Source: Paracoccaceae bacterium
Lineage (GTDB): Bacteria; Pseudomonadota; Alphaproteobacteria; Rhodobacterales; Rhodobacteraceae
Direction: 5' to 3'
Length of the DNA: 33,602 nucleotides
Assembly (NCBI GenBank): GCA_020832705.1
Contig: JAFIEE010000019.1
Location: forward strand, 1-33,602
Shown here: in pieces, positions 1-6,022 of the stretch
How the letters are laid out: the number at the start of each line of letters is the position of its first letter
Numbering within the stretch: the stretch's first letter is position 1
The notes under the pieces: generated by a model
What the model saw: only the letters and a program-made list of their open reading frames with translations
Databases searched by the model: none
Told to the model about the DNA's origin: nothing
Position numbers and translations under genes: made by a program

Positions 1-889
1 GCGGGCTGAACCATTGCAGCCAGTCCACATCACCCGGCCAGGCAATCCGGTCGAAGCGCAGCGCGCATTTGTTCAAGAGCCCCATCTGCAAGCGGTCGAT
101 TGCCTTCTGGCGCTTCTTCTTCAGCGGTTCGGCAAACCGGATCGTGCCGCGCTGCAACACGCCCAGCGGCACGGTCACGACCACATGATCGGCCTGCATC
201 ACGGTTCCATCCGCCAGATGCACCTGTGCCCCGCGCCCCTGCGGTGCAATCGCCGTCACTGCGGCCCCCAGCGTGATATCCAGCCCCCGCGCCATCACCG
301 GGATGATCTGGTCAAAACCACCCGGAAACAGCACATCCTCGCCGGGGAAATCCTTGTCCTGGTCGAAATACCAGGTCGATATCCTGCGCCAGTCAGCGGC
401 GTACTCATGCTCGACGGATGTATTGATCCACTTGCGCAAGATCTGCCGCTGCGCGTCATCGGCTCCGGCCCAGTATCGGGAGGACAGCACGGCCTGCGCC
501 AAGGAAATGTCGTCATCGTCCTCCTCGTGCGCGTCGCGGATTGCGCCCAGCACGGCATCAGCTTCGTCCAGCGCGGCGCCCATATCCAGCTTGTGCCCAT
601 CGGTGGACAGCCACAATGCGCTGTCGTAACGGGTCGCGACCCGCTGGGCACTGACCTTGTTGGCCAGCAGCGTCACCGGGTTTCCCTTCACCCCATGCAC
701 CCAGCTTGCACCCAGATCGACCGGCAGCTCGGGCCAAAGGCGCGATGTCCAGATGCGCCCGCCAATACGATTGCCTGCCTCGAGCACTCGCACGGTTCTA
801 CCGCCCGCCACCAAGGCTCCAGCGGCTGCCAAACCCGAAAGCCCCGCACCGATCACCAGAACCTGAACAGTGACTGCGCGTTCATTCAT
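1..889 (-). CDS. Flavin-containing amine oxidase (N-terminal ~296 residues; 3' end outside window)
   Basis: This is the N-terminal part of an FAD-dependent monoamine/polyamine oxidase-type enzyme, which oxidatively deaminates an amine using O2 and releases H2O2. The reverse frame starts at ATG 889 (MNERAVTV) and stays open to the window edge. Residues about 8-35 hold the Rossmann dinucleotide motif VIGAGLSGLAAAG followed by LEAGNRIGGR, the classic FAD-binding GxGxxG and GG doublet. Further on come DLGASWVHG, LFPGGFDQI and VTVPLGVLQ, all typical of the flavin amine oxidase family (LSD1/PAO/MAO fold). A GTG at 898 is an alternative start, because GGAAGG lies just upstream of both. The substrate cannot be read from the sequence. 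The gene downstream on the same strand is outside the window. No signal peptide is seen, so it is probably cytoplasmic. Confidence 0.85.
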   Translation of the reverse strand, partial: MNERAVTVQVLVIGAGLSGLAAAGALVAGGRTVRVLEAGNRIGGRIWTSRLWPELPVDLGASWVHGVKGNPVTLLANKVSAQRVATRYDSALWLSTDGHKLDMGAALDEADAVLGAIRDAHEEDDDDISLAQAVLSSRYWAGADDAQRQILRKWINTSVEHEYAADWRRISTWYFDQDKDFPGEDVLFPGGFDQIIPVMARGLDITLGAAVTAIAPQGRGAQVHLADGTVMQADHVVVTVPLGVLQRGTIRFAEPLKKKRQKAIDRLQMGLLNKCALRFDRIAWPGDVDWLQWFSP

Positions 890-1005
890 TGTGTTCACTT
901 GACCTTCCGATCGATAGGGCCGCAAGCACCCCCAAGGGTCCACCGCCTTGACCATGAAGCGAGCGGATCGGTCAGACGAGTCACGCCAGCCTCGATGCGC
1001 GGCGC

Positions 1006-1644
1006 CTAGAATTCGAAGGAGATCCCGGCCACGATGGCACTTTCGGAATATCCGGTCTCACGCCCGCGATGAAAGTCCAGGCTGGCCGTGATCGAATCGG
1101 TGACATAATAGTCCGCACCGACCGAGAAATAGGTCTGGTTCGATTGCACGCGCCCCAGAACAGCCCGCAACCCGATGCTGTCGCTGGGATAGAACATCAC
1201 TGTGCCGCGGGTGTTGTAGACCTTGCGTGACGTTTCATGGAGCACGCGGCCTTCGACCCAGAGGCTCTCTCCAATGAAACTGCTGGCACCCAGATACACG
1301 CCGCCGCCGTCAGAGCCCGAGCTGTTGTAATAGTAGTGCTCATAACCCAGATCCACAGTCACGCCCATGTCGAATTCGTAGAAGAACCCGATAAAGGGGA
1401 CCAGTTCGAGCCGATCCGCTGTCCCGAAATTGACATTTGAGGCGAAGAGACCGGCATAGAAATTGCCCAGATAGGCTGTCCCGGTGAACTGCAGCGCGGG
1501 GCGACCATCTGTCAGCGTATAGCCGGAGGACACATAGTTCGCCACAAGCCCGACATTGCCCTCGAACGAAATCTCCTGCGCTTGCGCCGCACCGCCAGCA
1601 AGGCCAAGCGATATCACTACCGCACCTGTCAGTCCCTTTGTCAT
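1006..1644 (-). CDS. Small exported outer-membrane beta-barrel protein (TorF/TIGR02001-like putative porin)
   Basis: A 212-residue precursor. The N-terminus MTKGLTGAVVISLGLAGG followed by AAQAQ is a clear Sec signal peptide, probably cleaved after AQA. The mature part is rich in aromatic residues and glycine in alternating patterns (YVSSGYTLTDGRPALQ, GYEHYYYNSSG, YFSVGADYYVTDS) and ends in ISFEF with a terminal Phe, the hallmark of proteins folded by BamA in the outer membrane. The pattern resembles the TIGR02001 family of proteobacterial putative porins of about 200-250 residues. I chose ATG 1644 because AGGGACAGGAAC precedes it and the signal peptide starts there. A longer frame reaches ATG 1686 but would put 14 polar residues before the signal peptide and run into the operator. 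No ligand can be inferred. Confidence 0.75.
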   Translation of the reverse strand: MTKGLTGAVVISLGLAGGAAQAQEISFEGNVGLVANYVSSGYTLTDGRPALQFTGTAYLGNFYAGLFASNVNFGTADRLELVPFIGFFYEFDMGVTVDLGYEHYYYNSSGSDGGGVYLGASSFIGESLWVEGRVLHETSRKVYNTRGTVMFYPSDSIGLRAVLGRVQSNQTYFSVGADYYVTDSITASLDFHRGRETGYSESAIVAGISFEF

Positions 1645-1670
1645 GTTCCTGTCCCTCACGTTGACGCATT

Positions 1671-1690
1671 CTGAATGTATGTTCATTCAG
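1671..1690. promoter_or_regulatory. Perfect inverted repeat, TetR-type operator candidate upstream of the putative porin gene
   Basis: CTGAATG (1671-1677), a 6-nt spacer TATGTT, then CATTCAG (1684-1690) form an exact 7+7 inverted repeat. TGAATG-n6-CATTCA has the length and half-site style of TetR/AcrR-family operators. It lies 27-46 nt upstream of the ATG at 1644 and covers the likely -10/start region of the porin promoter. No TetR gene is in the window, so the regulator would be encoded elsewhere. Confidence 0.55.
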
Positions 1691-1713
1691 GATAAGATGC
1701 CCTGCTGAGTCAA
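1685..1713 (-). promoter_or_regulatory. Possible promoter of the putative porin gene
   Basis: On the minus strand TTGACT (1713-1708) is followed after 17 nt by CTGAAT (1690-1685). The -35 is good and the -10 matches the consensus at only three positions. The -10 falls inside one arm of the CTGAATG/CATTCAG palindrome, which would make binding there repressive. Spacing to the ATG at 1644 is reasonable for a short leader. Confidence 0.3.
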
Positions 1714-1798
1714 TCAAAAACTCAAGAAATGTTTCTAAAAGCGCAGTTTCGCGGACCCAGCGCACAATGCGCGCGCGTTTTCCTTGACCCTTTGGCGA

Positions 1799-1827
1799 GG
1801 TTCCCCCGCACACGCGGGGACAGGCCC
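1799..1827 (+). CRISPR. Solitary type I-E-like CRISPR repeat (one copy, no array)
   Basis: The 29 bases have the layout of a type I-E repeat: GGTTCCC, a stem CCCCGC-ACAC-GCGGGG (6 bp, 4-nt loop), then GACAGGCCC. The E. coli-type pattern is G-GTTCCCCGC-n4-GCGGGGAT-ACC, so length, central palindrome and flanks all agree. Translated, the site gives peptides typical of mis-annotated I-E arrays: LSPRVRGN and CPRVCGGT on the minus strand and PRTRGDRP on the plus strand. I looked one repeat-spacer unit (about 61 nt) either side and saw no second copy, and there are no cas genes in the window. It is best read as a relic or an isolated repeat, not a working array. Confidence 0.5.
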
Positions 1828-1829
1828 GC

Positions 1830-2129
1830 CGGGTCAGCGCCACCGGGCATGTTGAAAACGAGGCCCCGGTCGATACCGCGATCCTGCTCTACCGCGGCCG
1901 CGCGCTGGTCGCCCTGGGCCTGCCCGATGCCGCCATCGATGTGTTCACCCTGGCCAACCGCCGCCGCAAGGACCGCCCCGACGCGCTGCTGCACCAGACC
2001 CGCTACGGCCGCGCCGTACTCTATCACGATACGGGGGAACGCGCCCGCGCCCGGCGCGCGTTCGAGCGCATCTACGCCGCCGATCCCGGCTTTGAGGATG
2101 TGGCCGGGAGGCTGGGTGTTGGAGGATGA
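1830..2129 (+). pseudogene. 5'-truncated TPR-type gene (C-terminal ~100 codons remain)
   Basis: The frame ending in TGA at 2127-2129 reads as amphipathic helix pairs: TAILLYRGRALVALGLPDAA, then DVFTLANRRRKDRPDALLHQ, then RYGRAVLYHDTGERARARRA and FERIYAADPGFEDVAGRL. This A-L-Y-G-A-F-P spacing is the tetratricopeptide signature, and the last unit (ARRAFERIYAADPGFEDVA) is a canonical C-terminal TPR. The frame stays open upstream only to the TGA at 1785 and passes directly through the CRISPR-like repeat. It has no good start codon or ribosome-binding site before GTG 1941, which would begin in mid-repeat. I infer that the N-terminal part was lost by a deletion whose end lies at or near the repeat. 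Composition is high-GC like the host's own genes. Confidence 0.55.
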
Positions 2130-2452
2130 TCGACCACACCGTTGCAGATGATATTCGCGGAGGTGTCAGCCCGATCCGAGCGATTCTTTCATCTTTTTTG
2201 GGGTGGTGGCGACCACACTCAGCCTGCAAGAACCGGTATGTGCCTTGAATTTCATCGTCGACAGGGTCTGGTCGGGTACGCCCGGTCTACAGGATGATGC
2301 CATTGGAACTGTGCTGGCTCAAGCCGCTGGTCTCCCTTTGCAGCTATCCTGAAGACCGCGCAGCACGACCGGTGACAATATTGTATCTGTATCTGACGGC
2401 GCCGAGCTTAGGAGTAAGTCCAAAAAAATGCAGCGACTTGGGGGCCAATTTA
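2130..2452. other. Gene-free stretch between the TPR remnant and tRNA-Ser
   Basis: About 320 nt with no credible gene on either strand. It is visibly more AT-rich than the surroundings (for example TTTCATCTTTTTTGGGG near 2190, and ATATTGTATCTGTATCTG near 2378). On the minus strand, a run of seven T (2425-2431, A on the plus strand) lies about 20 nt past the tRNA 3' end after a short TTGG-CCC-CCAA hairpin (2440-2450), a weak candidate for tRNA transcription termination. Confidence 0.5.
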
Positions 2453-2542
2453 TGGCGGAGACGATGGGATTCGAACCCACGAGACCCTTTCGGGCCTACT
2501 CCCTTAGCAGGGGAGCGCCTTCGACCACTCGGCCACGTCTCC
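2453..2542 (-). tRNA. tRNA-Ser (anticodon GCT)
   Basis: A 90-nt class II tRNA on the minus strand. The acceptor stem GGAGACG pairs with CGTCTCC, followed by discriminator G and an encoded CCA. The D-arm region reads TGGCCGAGTGG, the anticodon stem-loop is CCCCTGCTAAGGGG-like with GCT at 2508-2506, a long variable arm GGCCCGAAAGGGTC is present as required for serine tRNAs, and the T-arm is GTGGGTTCGAATCCCAT with one G-U pair at its base. It decodes AGC/AGU. The flank on its 3' side is scar-like, consistent with tRNA-Ser genes being frequent integration targets, but no direct repeat of the tRNA end was seen. Confidence 0.97.
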
Positions 2543-2679
2543 GCCGCCCCGTATAAGGAGGGCGAATCCTGAAAACAAGCCGTTTCTGGCACGACCGGCG
2601 GCTGATGATGCGCTGACTGGCGACCCGCAGCGTCAGGCGCGCGGGCAAACGGCGCAACACCGCGGGTGACACGCAAACG

Positions 2680-2700
2680 AACGCCCGGTCCGCGGGCGTT
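2680..2700 (-). terminator. Probable terminator of ychF
   Basis: AACGCCCG (2680-2687) and CGGGCGTT (2693-2700) form an 8-bp perfect stem with a 5-nt loop, starting 11 nt after the ychF stop codon on the minus strand. It is followed by CGTTTGCG, a short and weak T-rich tail. Position and stem strength fit intrinsic termination, though Rho assistance is possible. Confidence 0.6.
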
Positions 2701-2711
2701 GCAGGTCTCCT

Positions 2712-3809
2712 TCAGGCGCTGTGCAGGAACTTCAGCACATCGCCATCGCGCACCACATAGGCCTTGCCTTCGGCACGCAGTTTGCCTGCGTCGCGGGCCC
2801 CGGCCTCGCCGCCCAGCGCGACGTAATCGTCAAAGGCGACCGTCTCGGCCCGGATGAAGCCACGTTCGAAATCGCCGTGGATCACGCCGGCGGCCTGCGG
2901 GGCCAGCGTGCCTTGGGGGATGGTCCAGGCGCGCGCCTCCTTGGGACCGGCGGTGAAATAGGTCTGCAGGCCCAGCAGCGCATAGCCCGCGCGGATCAGG
3001 CGGTTCAGGCCGGGCTCTTCCAGTCCCATTTCCCCGAGGAACAGCGCCGCCTCGTCATCGGCAAGCTGTGCGAGTTCCTCCTCGATCCGGGCCGAGATGA
3101 CCACATGGCCCGCCCCCTGCGCGGCCGCCATCTCGGCCACGCGGGCCGACTGGCTGTTGCCCTCTGCCGCCGAAGCTTCCTCCACGTTGCAGACGAACAG
3201 CACGGGTTTCGCCGTGAGCAGTTGCAGCAGGCGCCACTGGCGCAGGTCATCCTCGGCCACCTGAACCGTGCGGGCGGGGCGCCCGTCCTCCAGCGCGGCC
3301 AGCGCAGCGCGCAGAAGCCGGTCCTGGTCCACCGCGTCCTTGTCGCCGCCGCGCAGCTTGCGCGACAGGTTGGCCAGCCGCCGCTCGATCGATTCGATAT
3401 CGGCCAGCATCAGTTCGGTCTCGATGGTTTCGGCATCGGCCACCGGGTCGATCCGGCCTTCGACATGGGTGATGTCGTCATCCTCGAAACAGCGCAGCAC
3501 ATGGGCGATGGCGTCCACCTCGCGGATGTTGGCAAGGAACTGGTTGCCCAGCCCCTCCCCCTTCGACGCCCCGCGCACGAGCCCGGCGATATCGACGAAG
3601 GTGATGCGCGCGGGAACCACCCTGGCCGACCCCGCAACCGCGGCCAGCCGGTCCAGCCGTGCGTCCGGCACGTTCACCTCGCCCACATTCGGTTCGATCG
3701 TGCAGAAGGGGAAATTCGCCGCCTGCGCCGCCGCCGTGCGGGTCAGCGCGTTGAACAGCGTGGACTTGCCCACATTCGGCAGTCCCACGATTCCCATCCG
3801 GAAGCCCAT
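2712..3809 (-). CDS. ychF: Redox-regulated Obg-family ATPase YchF (OLA1 homologue)
   Basis: A 365-residue cytoplasmic P-loop protein of the TRAFAC class that binds ribosomes and hydrolyses ATP rather than GTP. The G1 motif GLPNVGKS is at residues 9-16, followed by [12 protein letters not shown] (switch I/G2) and [19 protein letters not shown] (G3 and switch II). The G4 position reads CNVEE instead of NKxD, the substitution that gives YchF its ATP preference. The C-terminal TGS domain ([18 protein letters not shown] ... FIRAETV) ends in [14 protein letters not shown]. Length matches the family. ATG 3809 is chosen because GGGGAAAAGAC precedes it and the conserved [12 protein letters not shown] start follows. 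The frame remains open further upstream, but that part overlaps the divergent trpA promoter region. It is transcribed alone, divergent from trpA. Confidence 0.97.
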   Translation of the reverse strand: MGFRMGIVGLPNVGKSTLFNALTRTAAAQAANFPFCTIEPNVGEVNVPDARLDRLAAVAGSARVVPARITFVDIAGLVRGASKGEGLGNQFLANIREVDAIAHVLRCFEDDDITHVEGRIDPVADAETIETELMLADIESIERRLANLSRKLRGGDKDAVDQDRLLRAALAALEDGRPARTVQVAEDDLRQWRLLQLLTAKPVLFVCNVEEASAAEGNSQSARVAEMAAAQGAGHVVISARIEEELAQLADDEAALFLGEMGLEEPGLNRLIRAGYALLGLQTYFTAGPKEARAWTIPQGTLAPQAAGVIHGDFERGFIRAETVAFDDYVALGGEAGARDAGKLRAEGKAYVVRDGDVLKFLHSA

Positions 3810-3985
3810 GTCTTTTCCCCTGACCACGTTGCGCGCCCACGTTTCGCGCGCATCTACGGCGCCACCGCTGCCAAGGTCAAGCAAGCGCCCCTGCCCGAGC
3901 GAACGGTTTTGCACCTGCAGCGATTGATTTTCCCCCGCCGATCGCGCAAACCCGGGCGGCAGCGGCCCAAGGGAGACCCCGGAGC

Positions 3986-4780
3986 ATGACACGAATCGAC
4001 GATACCTTCACCCGGTTGCGCAGCGAGGGGCGCAAGGCATTCGTGTCCTATATCATGGCGGGCGATCCGGACATGGAAACCTCGCTTTCGCTGATGAAGG
4101 GGCTGCCGGGCGCGGGCGTGGACATCATCGAACTGGGCGTGCCCTTTACCGACCCCATGGCGGACGGCCCCACCATCCAGGCGGCGGGCCAGGGCGCGCT
4201 GGCGGGCGGGCAGACGCTGGAGAAGACGCTGGAGATGGTGCGCGCCTTCCGCGCCGGTGACGACCGCACGCCGATCGTGCTGATGGGTTATTACAACCCG
4301 ATCTACAACCGCGGGGTGGACCGGTTCCTGGCGGATGCGCGGGCGGCCGGGGTGGACGGGCTGATCGTGGTCGACCTGCCGCCCGAGGAGGATGACGAAC
4401 TCTGCATTCCGGCGCAGGCGGCGGGGCTGAACTTCATCCGGCTGGCCACGCCGACCACCGACGACCGCCGCCTGCCGGCGGTGCTGACGAACACCTCGGG
4501 CTTCGTCTATTACGTCTCCATTACCGGCATCACCGGCGCGGCGGCGGCGCAGGCGGGCGATGTCGGCCCCGAGGTGGCCCGGATCAAGGCCGCAACCGAC
4601 TTGCCGGTGCTGGTCGGCTTCGGCATCAACACTCCCGAGGCCGCGGCCGCCATCGCCGGGGTGGCCGACGGCTGCGTCGTGGGTTCGGCCATCGTCAAGG
4701 AAATCGCCGCGGGCAAGCCGGTGGCCGAGGTGCTGGCGTTTGTCGCCGGGTTGGCAGAAGGGGCGCATGGGGCCCGATAG
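3986..4780 (+). CDS. trpA: Tryptophan synthase alpha subunit
   Basis: TrpA cleaves indole-3-glycerol phosphate to indole and glyceraldehyde 3-phosphate. The indole is passed through a tunnel to the beta subunit (TrpB), which is not in this window. The 264-residue TIM barrel has both catalytic acids at their standard numbers: Glu49 in IIELGVPF and Asp60 in DPMADGP. Also visible are the loop-6 region [10 protein letters not shown] and the phosphate-binding [13 protein letters not shown] and [10 protein letters not shown] motifs. The length is typical of the family. The start ATG is preceded by GGGAGACCCCGGAGC. It stands apart from other trp genes, with ychF divergent upstream, so it is either monocistronic or the end of a split trp set. 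No trp leader or attenuator was seen in the 176-nt upstream gap. Confidence 0.98.
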   Translation: MTRIDDTFTRLRSEGRKAFVSYIMAGDPDMETSLSLMKGLPGAGVDIIELGVPFTDPMADGPTIQAAGQGALAGGQTLEKTLEMVRAFRAGDDRTPIVLMGYYNPIYNRGVDRFLADARAAGVDGLIVVDLPPEEDDELCIPAQAAGLNFIRLATPTTDDRRLPAVLTNTSGFVYYVSITGITGAAAAQAGDVGPEVARIKAATDLPVLVGFGINTPEAAAAIAGVADGCVVGSAIVKEIAAGKPVAEVLAFVAGLAEGAHGAR

Positions 4781-5094
4781 GGATGTCGCGCGGCGGTTCC
4801 GGCGCCGGGGCAACGGTCGCATGGTCCCCGGAGCAGACACCATCGCGCCGCGGACGCCCTTCGTCCGGGATCATGCGCGGCCTGCGTCAAACCGAATGCG
4901 CAGTGGCCCGGTCGACACGGCGACAGCACAGCGGCAGCGCCTCGGCCCGGCTGATCCGTGCGATGATCGCGCGATGATCTGGAACGCCTGCCCATCGTCG
5001 CGGACCCGCGCCGGTGGCGTGGTCCGGCTGACCCCCGCCGTTGACCCGCGCCACGCGACAGATTTCATGGCATAGTCGGCAGGACAGGCAACGA
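4781..5094. other. Gene-free gap between trpA and the IclR-type gene
   Basis: About 314 nt without a credible gene. Open frames on both strands here give low-complexity Arg/Ala/Pro-rich translations with no family resemblance. An inverted repeat CCGGGG (from about 4804) to CCCCGG (about 4826) could fold at the 3' end of trpA but has no T-tract. A TTGACC at 5041 is a possible -35 for the regulator, without a convincing -10. Confidence 0.4.
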
Positions 5095-5928
5095 ATGCGA
5101 GGCAGCATGGAAGACGGCAGCGAAAGCACCACCGGGTCGGGCCGGTCGCGCCGGTATTCTGCACCGGCGCTGGAAAAGGGGCTCGAGATCATCGAGTTGC
5201 TGGCGGGCGAGGAACATGGCCTGACGCAGAGCGAAATCGCCCGCAAACTTGAGCGTTCGGTCAGCGAGATCTTCCGTATGCTCGTGGTTCTGGAAGAGCG
5301 CGGCTACCTTTACCCCGACCCGCGGTCCGACCGCTACATGCTGACCACGCGCCTGTTCGAGATCGCGCACCGCACGCCCATGGTCCGGCGCCTGACCGCG
5401 ATTGCCGGGCCGTTGATGAAACGCCTGACCACGGCGGTGAACCAGTCCGCGCATCTGGCGGTCCTGTCGGGCGATGCGGCCCTGGTCATCGGCCAGATGG
5501 ACAGCCCGGGCAACAACGTGATGTCCGTGCGCCTTGGCGCGCGGATCGAGATCTGGCGCGCCTCGTCGGCGCGGGTGATCCTGGCCTATCTGGCCGAGGA
5601 CGAATTGCAGGCCGCACTCCGGCGTGTGCCGTTGCCGCAGGGAATGAACGAAACCGCCCTGCGCGAGGAACTCGCGCAGATCCGCCGACTGGGCTTCGAG
5701 GTGCGCGACAGTTTCGTGGTGCGCGGCATCGTCAACATCTCGGCGCCGATCTTCGATCACTCGGGACAGGTGATCGCCGCCCTGACGATTCCGCATCTGC
5801 AGCGCCTCACCGACACGCTCAGCTTTGACGACTGCCGCCGCGAACTGATCGCCACGGCAGCGGATCTGTCGCGCGGGCTGGGCGCGGCCGCATCGCAAGG
5901 GAACGGGGGCCGGTCCTTCACGGCATGA
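5095..5928 (+). CDS. IclR-family transcriptional regulator
   Basis: A 277-residue DNA-binding regulator. After a polar N-terminus, a winged helix-turn-helix spans about residues 20-85 (APALEKGLEIIELLA ... LTQSEIARKLERSVSEIFRM ... LEERGYL). It is followed by the IclR effector-binding GAF-like domain (QSAHLAVLSGDAALVIGQ, VSVRLGARIEIW-like segment, SSARVILAYL, GFEVRDSFVVRGIVNISAPI), which in the family binds small acids or aromatics. ATG 5095 and ATG 5107 are both possible; GAGG lies 4 nt before the latter. A TTG at 5041 in the same frame is less likely. The nearest genes, trpA upstream and the kinase gene convergent downstream, give no clue to its target. The effector is unknown. Confidence 0.92.
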   Translation: MRGSMEDGSESTTGSGRSRRYSAPALEKGLEIIELLAGEEHGLTQSEIARKLERSVSEIFRMLVVLEERGYLYPDPRSDRYMLTTRLFEIAHRTPMVRRLTAIAGPLMKRLTTAVNQSAHLAVLSGDAALVIGQMDSPGNNVMSVRLGARIEIWRASSARVILAYLAEDELQAALRRVPLPQGMNETALREELAQIRRLGFEVRDSFVVRGIVNISAPIFDHSGQVIAALTIPHLQRLTDTLSFDDCRRELIATAADLSRGLGAAASQGNGGRSFTA

Positions 5929-6022
5929 GCCGGAACCCGGCACGCGCCCGCAGAACCGACTCCACAGACCGCGCGCCCCTGTGCAGGCGCGCGCCCGTGC
6001 CACGCCGGACCGGCCGCAGCCG

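Noticed and set aside
14-1009. Long plus-strand open frame opposite the amine oxidase gene
   Set aside because: Translation is Pro/Arg/His/Gln-rich with no family resemblance. The opposite strand has a clear FAD-binding enzyme.
1340-1843. Minus-strand frame whose N-terminus reads ACPRVCGGT
   Set aside because: It is an out-of-frame reading of the CRISPR-like repeat and the porin gene. The peptide is a known artefact of I-E repeats.
3810-3985. Search for a trp leader peptide/attenuator before trpA
   Set aside because: No Trp-codon-rich short frame or alternative stem-loops were seen.
2721-3989. 422-codon plus-strand frame opposite ychF
   Set aside because: A shadow of the high third-position GC of ychF, which has full family motifs.
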